NCBI GenBank assembly: GCA_937891735.1
Contig: CALAGR010000498.1
Span: 1-43,109, forward strand
DNA length: 43,109 nucleotides
Direction: 5' to 3'
DNA from: an uncultured Pseudomonadota bacterium
GTDB taxonomy: Bacteria > Myxococcota_A > UBA796 > UBA9615
Under the pieces are notes generated by a model. It saw only the letters and a list, made by a program, of their open reading frames with translations. It was not told the origin of the DNA and did not search any database. This document shows, piece after piece, positions 16,418-24,462 of the stretch. Within the stretch, counting starts at the first letter, position 1; each line of letters opens with the position of its first letter. Made by a program: the position numbers and the translations under genes.

Positions 16418-17170
16418 CTAGGCCACGTCCACGCGCGCGATGACGAGCGTGATGTTGTCGTCACCCCCGCGCGAGTTCGCGATGGTCACCAGGTCCCGCG
16501 CCGTCTCCTGGAACGACTTCTCCACCAGCAGCTCGACCATCTCGCGATCCTCGATCAGGTTGGAGAGCCCATCGCTGCACAGCAGGTACAGGTCGCCCGG
16601 CTCGGCTCGCAGGACCTGCGTGTCGATCTCGACCTCCTCCTGAAAGCCGAGGGACCGCGTGATGATGTTGCGAAAGCGGTGGTGTTTCGCGGTCTCGGCG
16701 GTGATCAGGCCCGCCTTGATCTGCTCGTTGACCCAGGAGTGGTCCTCGGTGCGCTGGGTGATCTCCCCGCCGCGAATGAGGTAGCCGCGCGAGTCGCCGA
16801 CGTGAGCCATGTAGGCCATGCCGTTCCGGAACAGCAGGATCACTGCGGTCGTGCCCATGCCCCGGTACTCGGGATCGGCCTGCGCCCGCTCGTAGATCCG
16901 CTTCCCGGCGAGCCGGACCGCGTACTTGATCTTCTCCTGGGTGATCTGCTCGTCCGTCGCCGTGTCGACGTCGAGGTTCTCGTCCCGGATGTTGGCGAGC
17001 ACCTCTTCGACCGTGGTGACGGCGATCTGGCTGGCGTACTCGCCACCCGCGTGGCCGCCCATGCCGTCGCACACGACGTACACACTCAGCTCATCGTTGA
17101 TGAGGTAGTTGTCTTCGTTGTTCTGGCGCTTCATGCCGACGTTGGTGATGCCGGCTGATGTAATGCGCAT
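16418..17170 (-). CDS. PP2C-family Ser/Thr protein phosphatase (Stp/PrpC type)
   Basis: 250-residue stand-alone PP2C phosphatase of the bacterial Stp/PrpC size class. Motifs in order: MKRQNNEDNYL, VVCDGMGGHAGGEYAS, AHVGDSRGYLI, EDHSWVNEQ, LLCSDGLSNLI and GGDDNITLVIA, all with the metal-coordinating acidic residues. It would dephosphorylate Ser/Thr phosphoproteins in the cytoplasm, opposing Hanks-type kinases; no such kinase is encoded in the window. ATG 17170 has GGAGG six bases upstream. It lies 53 bp after recN. This is the second PP2C in the window. The other, at 3464, is a membrane fusion. Confidence 0.92.
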   Translation of the reverse strand: MRITSAGITNVGMKRQNNEDNYLINDELSVYVVCDGMGGHAGGEYASQIAVTTVEEVLANIRDENLDVDTATDEQITQEKIKYAVRLAGKRIYERAQADPEYRGMGTTAVILLFRNGMAYMAHVGDSRGYLIRGGEITQRTEDHSWVNEQIKAGLITAETAKHHRFRNIITRSLGFQEEVEIDTQVLRAEPGDLYLLCSDGLSNLIEDREMVELLVEKSFQETARDLVTIANSRGGDDNITLVIARVDVA

Positions 17171-17223
17171 CGGGAGCCTCCGCGAGGTCTGCGAGCCGTG
17201 CGCTGTGGCCCGTAGGGATCAAG

Positions 17224-18942
17224 CTAGGGAGGACTCTCCCCGGCCCGCCAGTCTAGCAGTTCACGCGCGAACGTCTCCGCGGCCTGGGTGTTGGCGGTGC
17301 CCGCGACCATCCGAACCAGCTCTTCGACCCGCTCCTGGCCCCGCAGAAGGTGCACATCGGTGCGCGTGCGGCCCGACTCCACGATCTTCTCGACGCGGAA
17401 GTGGTGGTCCGCCGCGCCGGCGATCCGGGGCAGGTGCGTGATCGCGAGGACCTGGCCCTCGGCCGCGATGTCCACGAGCTTGGCGGTCACGCTCTCCGCC
17501 GTGGCTCCGCCCATGCCGGAGTCGATCTCGTCGAACACCGCGACCTGCACCTGCACCGACGAGGTGCCCGACAGCGCGCGACGCACCGACAGCAGGATCC
17601 GCGACAGCTCACCCCCGCTGGCGACCCGCACCAGCGAGCGCGGCTCCTCTCCCAGGTTCGCGGACAGGAGCAGCTCGACCGCATCGGCGCCGTGCTCGCT
17701 GGCCGACACACCCGCCCCGAGATCCACGCCGTCTGCGGGCGGCAGGGGCGCGACGTCGACCACCAGCCGCGCGTGGGGCATCGCCAGCGACGCGAGCTCC
17801 ACCTCGACCAGCGACGACAAGCGGCCCGCGGCCTCGCGGCGACGACGACTCAGCTCCGCGCACGCCGTCAGGGCCAGGGCGCTGGCCCGCCGAAGCTCCG
17901 CCTCGAGCCCGTCCAGACGCACGTCCAGGCCCTCGATCTCCTGCAGATCGGCGCGGATCCGGGCGTGCAACGCCACCAGGCCGTCGGTGTCGGTGCGGTG
18001 CTTGCGCGCGAGCTGCCGGAGCTGCGCCAGGCGGTCCTCGATCTTGCCGAGCCGGCGCGGATCGGCCCGCATCCGAGATGCGTAGCTGCCGAGCACGCGC
18101 CCTGCATCCTCCACGGCGATGAGCGCCTCCTGCACGGACTGCAGCGTGTCCGCGAGGGTAGGATCGATGGCCGCGACGTCCCGCAGGGCCTTGACCGCCG
18201 TGCCCAGGCGCTCTCCCGCCGCGCCGTTGCCGCCGTACAGCGCCTGCTCAGCCTCCCGGGCCTTGCCGGCGAGTCGGACCGCGTCGCCCAGGATCAGGCG
18301 GTCCTTCTCCAGCGACTGCTCCTCGCCCTCGGTGGGCTCCGCGCTGTCGAGCTCATCGAGCTGGTAGCGAAGATAGTCCGCCCGGGCGCGCTGCTCGTCT
18401 TCCAGGCCCCGCAGCCGGTCCAGCTCGCGCTTGAGCTCCCGGGCCGCTCCGACCCGCGATCGGACCTCCGCCAGCTCCTCCTGCAGGCCACCGAACCGGT
18501 CGAGGATCCCGCGGTGGTGCTGCATGTCGAGCAGGACCTGGTGTTCGTGCTGCGAGGCGTAGTCCACGAGGGTGGACGCCATCTGGCGGAGCGATGCGAC
18601 CGGCACGGGGTTGCCGCCGATCCACGCCCGGGACCGCCCGGCGGCCGACACGGACCTGCGCACGAGCAGCAGTTCCTCCTCCTCGGGGACCGAGAGGTCG
18701 AGCTCGGCGAGGATCTCGCGCACCTCCGGGGTCAGGTCGAAGATCCCCTGGACCTCCGCCCCGTCGCGCCCGGTACGCACGATGTCCGCGCTGCCGCGTC
18801 CCCCCAGGACGAGGCCCAGGGCGCCCAGGATGATCGACTTGCCCGCCCCGGTCTCCCCGGACAGCACGTTGAGGCCGGGACCGAAGGACACGGTCACGTC
18901 CTCGATGATCGCGATGTCGCGAATGCGCAGCTCGTGGAGCAT
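17224..18942 (-). CDS. recN: DNA repair protein RecN
   Basis: 572-residue SMC-like ATPase used in repair of double-strand breaks. Walker A GETGAGKS is at about residues 29-36, the signature region is VASGGELSRILLSVRRAL, and Walker B is VAVFDEIDSGMGG. Between them lie long Arg/Glu/Leu-rich coiled-coil arms, as expected for RecN. Length and layout are normal. It starts at ATG 18942, 33 bp after nadK, an association found in many bacteria. Confidence 0.96.
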   Translation of the reverse strand: MLHELRIRDIAIIEDVTVSFGPGLNVLSGETGAGKSIILGALGLVLGGRGSADIVRTGRDGAEVQGIFDLTPEVREILAELDLSVPEEEELLLVRRSVSAAGRSRAWIGGNPVPVASLRQMASTLVDYASQHEHQVLLDMQHHRGILDRFGGLQEELAEVRSRVGAARELKRELDRLRGLEDEQRARADYLRYQLDELDSAEPTEGEEQSLEKDRLILGDAVRLAGKAREAEQALYGGNGAAGERLGTAVKALRDVAAIDPTLADTLQSVQEALIAVEDAGRVLGSYASRMRADPRRLGKIEDRLAQLRQLARKHRTDTDGLVALHARIRADLQEIEGLDVRLDGLEAELRRASALALTACAELSRRRREAAGRLSSLVEVELASLAMPHARLVVDVAPLPPADGVDLGAGVSASEHGADAVELLLSANLGEEPRSLVRVASGGELSRILLSVRRALSGTSSVQVQVAVFDEIDSGMGGATAESVTAKLVDIAAEGQVLAITHLPRIAGAADHHFRVEKIVESGRTRTDVHLLRGQERVEELVRMVAGTANTQAAETFARELLDWRAGESPP

Positions 18943-18975
18943 GGATCTCGCCCCGGGGTGCCTCGCCGCGTCGGC

Positions 18976-19830
18976 CTAGGCTCGGCCCCAGCCCATCTTC
19001 GTGTGCAGGATGGAGAAGAAGTCCTGCGACGCCACCTTGGCGAGCCGGGCCTTGTGAGGAGCGCGCCCCGCCCGGATCCGGTCGCCGGGGAAGAGCGGGA
19101 AGCCCTCCTGGCCATCGATGGTCAGGTACACGTCGCCCCGGGCTTCCACGATCCGGACATCGACCATCGAGCTGGCGGGGATCACCAGGGGTCGATTCGT
19201 CAGCATGTGCGGGCAGATCGGGGCGACGAGAAAGACGTCGGTGGTGGGCACGATGATCGGCCCCCCGACCGCGAGGCCGTAGGCGGTCGATCCGGTCGGC
19301 GTGCTCAGGATGATCCCGTCCGCGAGGTAGCTGCTGACGAAGTAGCCGTCCACCCGGGTCTCGATGCGGATCACCTGGGCGAGCGCGCCCTTGTTCACCA
19401 CGATGTCGTTGAACGCCTCCAGGGGCCCCTCGATGGAGCCATCGGCGCGGATCACCTCGGCTGAGAGCATCAGGCGCTCCTCGACCGTGTGCTCGCCGGC
19501 CAGGACCTGGTCCAGCACCTCGAACATGTGGTCCGGTCCCGTGTCCGTGAGGAACCCGAGCCGCCCCATGTTGACGCCGAAGATCGGCACGCCGTGGGGG
19601 CTGAACACCCGGGCGCCGAGCAACAGGGTGCCGTCGCCCCCCAGGACCACCGCCAGATCCGCGCCCTCCCCGACGGACTCCCGGGGCAGCCCCCCGGGCA
19701 ACCCCGCAGACGCCGCCGTCTCCGCGTCGAGGGCGAGCGTATGGCCCCGGACCTGCAGGTACTCGGCGAGCTCGGCGGCCTTGAGGGCGGCCTCCTCGTT
19801 GCCCGGCTTTGAAAGGATCGCGATGCGCAC
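18976..19830 (-). CDS. nadK: NAD kinase
   Basis: 284 residues. Phosphorylates NAD to NADP. The ATP-grasp motif GGDGTLLLGARVF, the following GVNMGRLGFLT and the glycine-rich STPTGSTAYGLAVGGPII are intact, and length is normal. GTG 19830 has GGAGA about six bases upstream. It sits 24 bp after rsmA in the same direction. Confidence 0.96.
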   Translation of the reverse strand: MRIAILSKPGNEEAALKAAELAEYLQVRGHTLALDAETAASAGLPGGLPRESVGEGADLAVVLGGDGTLLLGARVFSPHGVPIFGVNMGRLGFLTDTGPDHMFEVLDQVLAGEHTVEERLMLSAEVIRADGSIEGPLEAFNDIVVNKGALAQVIRIETRVDGYFVSSYLADGIILSTPTGSTAYGLAVGGPIIVPTTDVFLVAPICPHMLTNRPLVIPASSMVDVRIVEARGDVYLTIDGQEGFPLFPGDRIRAGRAPHKARLAKVASQDFFSILHTKMGWGRA

Positions 19831-19854
19831 GGCGGTCTCCCGACGGTCCCGACG

Positions 19855-20685
19855 TTAGACGGCGGCGGCCGGAGTTGTCGATTGGAGCGCGGCTGCGAGC
19901 CGCACCATCCCTTCGGGGTTCACCGAGTCGCCGCGGATGCCCACATCGAGGCCCGCGGTCCGCAGCGCAGCCTCCACCACGTCGCGCTCCGACGGCAGGT
20001 CGGGTGCGAGCATGAGGGAGTTGATCAGGGTCTTGCGACGCGACTGGAACGCCGCCCGGACCACCGTCCGGAACCACGCGCGGTCCACGCCGCCCGCCTC
20101 GAACAGGGGCACCGGCCGACGCTCCAGGCGAACCACCGCGGACAGGATCTTGGGCCGCGGCCGGAACGCCCCGCCGGGCACCGTGAACAGGCGCCACCCC
20201 TCGCAGAACGCCTGGACCTGCACGCTGAGGCTCCCGTAGGCCTTGGTGCCCGGCTTGGCGACGATGCGGTCCGCGACCTCTGCCTGGTACATCAGCGTCA
20301 TCGCGGCCGCGTCGGTTCCCCACTCCTCCAGCAGATGCAGGGTGATCCGGGCGGCGATGTTGTAGGGCAGGTTCGCCACCAGCCGGTAGGGCCCTGGAAA
20401 GGGCAGGTCGGAGGGCATGACCCGCAGCGCGTCCCCGTGCACCAGCGCGGCGTTCGGGTCGTCCGCGAAGGCCGCCTCGTGCATCTTGGCGAGCTCGTCG
20501 TCCTTTTCGATGGCGATGAACCGCGCCGCGCGCGCGCGCAGCCGATCCGTCAGGGCGCCCCGTCCGGGCCCGATCTCGATGACCGTGTCCGTTGGGCGGA
20601 CCCCCGCGCCGTCCACGATCCGGGTGATGTAGGCGTCATCGACCAGGAAGTTCTGGCCCAGGGACCGCTTCGCGGGGGCGCTCAC
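19855..20685 (-). CDS. rsmA: 16S rRNA dimethyladenosine transferase RsmA (KsgA)
   Basis: 276 residues. Dimethylates two adjacent adenosines near the 3' end of 16S rRNA. N-terminal KRSLGQNFLVD, S-adenosylmethionine motif VIEIGPGRGALTDRL, acidic IAIEKDDELA and catalytic motif NLPYNIA are present, followed by the usual C-terminal domain with FRPRPKILSAVVRL. GTG 20685 overlaps the tsaD stop (GTGA, 20682-20685), so the two are translationally coupled. Confidence 0.96.
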   Translation of the reverse strand: MSAPAKRSLGQNFLVDDAYITRIVDGAGVRPTDTVIEIGPGRGALTDRLRARAARFIAIEKDDELAKMHEAAFADDPNAALVHGDALRVMPSDLPFPGPYRLVANLPYNIAARITLHLLEEWGTDAAAMTLMYQAEVADRIVAKPGTKAYGSLSVQVQAFCEGWRLFTVPGGAFRPRPKILSAVVRLERRPVPLFEAGGVDRAWFRTVVRAAFQSRRKTLINSLMLAPDLPSERDVVEAALRTAGLDVGIRGDSVNPEGMVRLAAALQSTTPAAAV

Positions 20686-21692
20686 AGCCGCATCCCCGGG
20701 GCGACGTTCAGATCGAGGGGGGATCGCTCCCCGCGGGTCATGCGAAGCGCCGCCACGTACCCGATCATCCCCGCGTTGTCGGTGCAGAACCGCATCTCGG
20801 GACGGTGCAGCTCCCAGCCCTCGCTGGCTGCAGCGTCCGCGAACGCCCCGCGCAGCCGGGAGTTGGCGGCGACACCACCGGTCACGGCCACGCGGCTGAT
20901 CCCCAGCTGCCGCGCCGCGCGACGGGTCTTGATGAGCAGGGCGTCCACGATCGCCTCCTGAAGCGAGGCGCAGAAGTCGTTCAGCCCCTGCCCTTCGGGT
21001 TGGCCATTCTCGGTGAGGTGGGTCCAGACCGCGGTCTTGAGGCCCGAGAACGAGAAGTCGAGGCCCGGCTTCCGACTCATCCCCCGGGGGAGCGCGACGG
21101 CGTCCTTGTTGCCCGTCTGGGCGAGGCGGTCGATCTGGATGCCGCCGGGGTAGGGGAGCCCGAGCAGGCGCGCGCTCTTGTCGAAGGCCTCACCGGCGGC
21201 GTCGTCGAGCGTCTGCCCCAGCACCTCGTAGTCACCCACGTCGCGCACGTGCACGAGGCTGGTGTGGCCCCCGCTGACGGTCAGGGCGAGGAAGGGAAAG
21301 GGCGGCGCAGGCTGGCCGACGAACGGCGCCAGCAGATGCCCTTCGAGGTGGTTGACCCCGAGCAGGGGCAGATCGCGCGCGATGGCGAACCCCTGCGCCC
21401 ACGCCAGCCCGACGAGCAGGCAGCCCGCGAGGCCGGGTCCGCAGGTCACCCCCAGCCCGCCCAGATCCGACAGCCCGATGCCCGCCTCCGCCAGAGCCTG
21501 GTCCACGACCGCGTCGATCCACTCCAGATGGCGGCGCGACGCGAGCTCCGGCACCACCCCGCCAAACGCGGCGTGCTCGGCCACCTGGGTCCGCACGATG
21601 GAGCTCAACACGACACCGCCAGGGCCGATCACCGCGGCCGCGGTCTCGTCGCAGGAGGTCTCGATGGCGAGGATGGGAAAGGGGTCAGACAC
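20682..21692 (-). CDS. tsaD: tRNA N6-adenosine threonylcarbamoyltransferase TsaD
   Basis: 336 residues. Transfers threonylcarbamoyl to A37 of ANN-decoding tRNAs, with TsaB and TsaE partners encoded elsewhere. ILAIETSCDETAAAVI, the metal-binding HLEGHLLAPF, VSGGHTSL, FDKSARLLGLPYPGG and VTGGVAANSRLR identify it. It starts at GTG 21692 with no clear ribosome binding site, 42 bp after the cytochrome lipoprotein gene. Confidence 0.96.
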   Translation of the reverse strand: MSDPFPILAIETSCDETAAAVIGPGGVVLSSIVRTQVAEHAAFGGVVPELASRRHLEWIDAVVDQALAEAGIGLSDLGGLGVTCGPGLAGCLLVGLAWAQGFAIARDLPLLGVNHLEGHLLAPFVGQPAPPFPFLALTVSGGHTSLVHVRDVGDYEVLGQTLDDAAGEAFDKSARLLGLPYPGGIQIDRLAQTGNKDAVALPRGMSRKPGLDFSFSGLKTAVWTHLTENGQPEGQGLNDFCASLQEAIVDALLIKTRRAARQLGISRVAVTGGVAANSRLRGAFADAAASEGWELHRPEMRFCTDNAGMIGYVAALRMTRGERSPLDLNVAPGMRL

Positions 21693-21734
21693 GGGCGGGG
21701 AGTGTAGGGCCCGCGGACCAGACCCGGGACCGGA

Positions 21735-23429
21735 TCACCGGTGGTCGATCTTCGGGAGGTACTCCGAGTAGATGAACCGGCCCTCCGTCTGCTCCTCGGT
21801 GTGGCAGGTGAGGCAAAGGGCCTCCGTCGGGGACCGCACGATGTCCGCCTTGGCCTCCGACAGCGAGTGCGCGCGGCCCGACCCGTGGCAGGACTCGCAC
21901 TGCACGTTCTTGAGGGGTCCGACGTCCCCGGGACCCGTCGGCCCGCCCTTTGTGCCGGCGCCCGTGACGTGGCAGGACCAGCAGTCGAGGTCGAAGTGGC
22001 GCTGGTCCTTGACGAGCCCGGCGTAGGCGCGGCTGTGCGACGTGCCCATCCAGTCCTTGTGCTCCTCCTTGTGGCACCCCATGCAGGCCCGGGCGGTCAC
22101 GTAGTCGCCGTAGCTGTCGCGCACCTCGACGCGGCGCACGTCGCTCTTGGCGAGCGCGTCCTCCAGCTTGTTGCCGCTGTTCCCGGGCCCGAGGATCGCC
22201 AGGTAGCTGTCGACCAGCGCTCCGAGCTCCTTCTGGTCGACGATGTCGCGGTTCATCGGCACGCGGCGCCCGCGCAGACGGTGCCCCTTCCCGTCGTCGG
22301 TCGGCGGGATCTCCGTCTGCTCGATCTTGGTCTTCGTGAAGTCGCGCACCCGCACCAGGCGCTGCTTCGCGGACTCGTTGTCCTCCGCCGCGATCTGCTC
22401 GTCGTACCGGCGAAGCTGGCGCTCGAGCTGCTCCTTCTGGGCCAGCGCACGGTCACGCCCCGCTTCGTCGGCCCAGCCGTGCCCGCCCTCGGTGAAGTCG
22501 ATCCGGACCTCGCCGACGTGCTTGCCCCGCGAGCCCGCTTCAAAGAGCGCGGTGGATCCGGAGATCACGGCGTCCTCCTGGTGGCGGCGCGAATGCCCGG
22601 CGAACACGAGGTCCACCCCGGGGACCAGCTGGACCAGCGCCTTGGCCTCGTCCAGCCCGGTGTGGGCGAGCAGCACGATGAAGTCGACCTTGTCGGCCTG
22701 CAGCCTGGCGACCACGCGGGTCAGCGCAGCGATGGGATCTTCGACGCGGCCGTCCTGCAGGGCGATGTCGTGGCCCGTCACCCCGGTGATCCCGTAGCGA
22801 CGCGGTCCGACCTGCACGATCACCGACTCGGGGAAGATCAGCGCGCCGCTGTCGCTGCGCACCACGTTCGCGGACACGTAGGGGGCGCCGTGCTTGGCGG
22901 CCATGCCCACGAGCCAGTCCACGCCAAACACGAGGTCGCCCTCGCCGACGGTCAGCGCCTGAACGCCCATCCTGGCGCTGGCCTCGATGAGCAGCTCACC
23001 TTTGATCTTGCGCTGCTGCGCCTCGCGATCCGAGACGGTGGGCCGCCCGAAGATCATGTCTCCAGCGTCCACCTGCAGCACGGGGGTGCCGAGGGTGTTC
23101 AGGGTGTCGAGGTAGGTAGCTCTCCTGGCGAGACCGCCGAGGGGATTCTTCGGTCACCCGCAGGGGTCTATCTCGCCGTCGAGGTTGTTCGTGAAGACCA
23201 CGTGCATGTCGCCGGCGACGAGCTCCAGGGTCGCCGTCAACGGGTTCGACGAGGCGCCCTTCACCGCCGGATCGGCCTTCGTGAGGTGCTCGGGCTGGGC
23301 GGCCACCTGGACCGGCGTGAGCCCCGCCGCGGGGGTCGGATCGACGGAGGGGGTGCTGTCCGAGACGGACGCCCCGGTGCCGCAAGCGGCCAGGATCAAT
23401 GCACAAACGACGAGGGACCTACGGATCAC
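21735..23429 (-). CDS. Candidate selenoprotein: UshA-like metallophosphatase fused to tetraheme cytochrome c, lipoprotein
   Basis: One frame of 565 codons whose codon 92 is TGA (23156-23154). Residues 1-16 are a lipoprotein signal with a canonical LAAC lipobox. Residues about 72-420 resemble a 5'-nucleotidase/UshA-type metallophosphatase: VVFTNNLDGEIDPCG before the TGA, PKNPLGGLARRATYL directly after it, then VDAGDMIF (Asp near 121), LLAHTG and FAGHSRRH. The last 120 residues hold four c-type haem motifs: CMGCH (449), CWSCH (483), CESCH (511) and CLTCH (539), as in cytochrome c554-like proteins. GTG 23429 overlaps the upstream gene by 11 bp and has GGAGG six bases before it. The protein motif continues across the TGA in the same frame, so I read it as selenocysteine in a Cys-Gly-Sec motif, supported by the hairpin at 23122-23141. 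A nonsense mutation or read error would give the same sequence. Likely an exported redox protein; substrate unknown. Confidence 0.75.
23122..23141 (-). promoter_or_regulatory. Candidate bacterial SECIS hairpin
   Basis: On the mRNA, 12 nt after the UGA, CUCGGCG-GUCU-CGCC-AG-GAG can fold: four G-C pairs close the loop and a CUC/GAG helix lies below a two-base bulge. The string GGUCU occupies positions 19-23 after the UGA, the same place as GGUCU in E. coli fdhF as I recall that sequence. In fdhF numbering, U17, G23 and U24, known to matter for SelB binding, are all present. The 3' arm uses AGG AGA for two arginines, although neighbouring genes use mostly CGN. Folding and homolog comparison were not computed. 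Confidence 0.65.
23154..23156 (-). other. In-frame TGA, candidate selenocysteine codon
   Basis: Codon 92 of the 21735-23429 frame. It follows Cys-Gly and precedes PKNPLGGLARR, in a segment that reads as one uninterrupted motif. From recollection, related deltaproteobacterial proteins have Cys-Gly-Cys here, so the change would be one base (TGC to TGA) and Cys to Sec. Not verified by alignment. Confidence 0.7.
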
Positions 23430-24462
23430 TGAGCGCCTCCAGCTTTACTTTCGCCCGCTCTGCATCGGGCGCGTCAGGGTACAGGCGAATCAGCTCCGCG
23501 AAGAAGACGCGTGACGCCTCCAGGTCCTCGGCGGTGCCGAGTTCCTCGAAGGACATCCCCTGCATGAACATCGACTTCGGGGCCCACGCGCCGTGCTCGT
23601 CGGCCTCGATCACCTTCTGCCACGTGGTGATCGCACCCTTGTAGCGCCCCAGCTCGTACATGCACTGGGCGAGCAGGAAGCGAGCCTCCAGGGCCCGCGC
23701 CGCGGTCGGATGGTCGCGCACGAACCGCTGCAGCCGCGCCCCCGCCTTCTCCCAGTCCTTCTTCTTGACCAGGACCAGCGCGCTCTGGAACAGGGCGTCC
23801 TCTTCGGACGGCTGCTCGTTCTCGACGACGATGTCCTCGGAGGCGCCCAGCGTGTTGGAGGGCTCTTCGGCCCCCGCCTCTTCCTCGGTGACGACGGACG
23901 CCACGGCGCCATCCCCGTCGTCTCCGCGCCCATCGAACACCGTCGCCTTGTCGTGCCGGGGGGCGGACTCCTCGTCCGGCTCCTCGACCCTGACCGAACC
24001 CTTTGCGCCGCCCCGCCGGTCCGGGGGGGGCTCCTCCACGCGGACCGGAGGAAGGAACAGCGGCGGGGTGATGTCGAGCTCCTTCTCCATGTGGGTGAGC
24101 CGCGCTTCGAGCGCGCTCAGCCGGAAGCTCACCGCGCCCGCGTCCTCCACGCCTTGCCGCAGGTCGTGGCGCATGTCCGCCACCTCGCCCCGCAGGCCCT
24201 GCAGCTCTTCGAGGAACGTCTCGAGCGTCGCCCCGGAGTCGGCGAGCCGGCGGCGTCCGTTGGCCGCGCGCTCCTCCATGTCCTCCACACGGGTGGACTG
24301 GAGCGCGAGGTCCTTCTCCATCGTGTGCACACGCGAACGCGTGTTGTCGATGCGCTCGTAGAGCAGGTAGGTCGCGCTGCGGGAGGTCTTGTCGATGACG
24401 CAGCCGCCAGCGAGCAAGAGCGAGGCCACGCTCAAGAGGAGGAGCGATCGGAGCGTGCTCAC
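23419..24462 (-). CDS. CpoB/YbgF-like TPR lipoprotein
   Basis: 347 residues. Lipoprotein signal ending in LAGGC at residue 21. Residues about 30-130 are a heptad-rich coiled coil (ERIDNTRSRVHTMEKDLAL onward), followed by an acidic, low-complexity linker. The C-terminal 120 residues hold TPR-type repeats: ALFQSALVLVKKKDWEKA, ARFLLAQCMYELGRYKGA and SMFMQGMSFEELG. This is the layout of CpoB (YbgF), the periplasmic partner of the Tol-Pal system that coordinates outer membrane constriction with cell wall synthesis. It overlaps the Pal-like gene by 4 bp (ATGA, 24459-24462). It ends 11 bp inside the start of the cytochrome gene. Confidence 0.8.
   Translation of the reverse strand: MSTLRSLLLLSVASLLLAGGCVIDKTSRSATYLLYERIDNTRSRVHTMEKDLALQSTRVEDMEERAANGRRRLADSGATLETFLEELQGLRGEVADMRHDLRQGVEDAGAVSFRLSALEARLTHMEKELDITPPLFLPPVRVEEPPPDRRGGAKGSVRVEEPDEESAPRHDKATVFDGRGDDGDGAVASVVTEEEAGAEEPSNTLGASEDIVVENEQPSEEDALFQSALVLVKKKDWEKAGARLQRFVRDHPTAARALEARFLLAQCMYELGRYKGAITTWQKVIEADEHGAWAPKSMFMQGMSFEELGTAEDLEASRVFFAELIRLYPDAPDAERAKVKLEALSDP

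Noticed and set aside
21735..23429. Reading the gene as two separate genes (91-residue lipoprotein and 448-residue cytochrome) or as a frameshifted pseudogene.
   Set aside because: Both parts are in the same frame, the conserved motif spans the TGA, the second part has no ribosome binding site or signal peptide of its own, and a SECIS-like hairpin follows the TGA. Nonsense mutation remains possible but is less economical.
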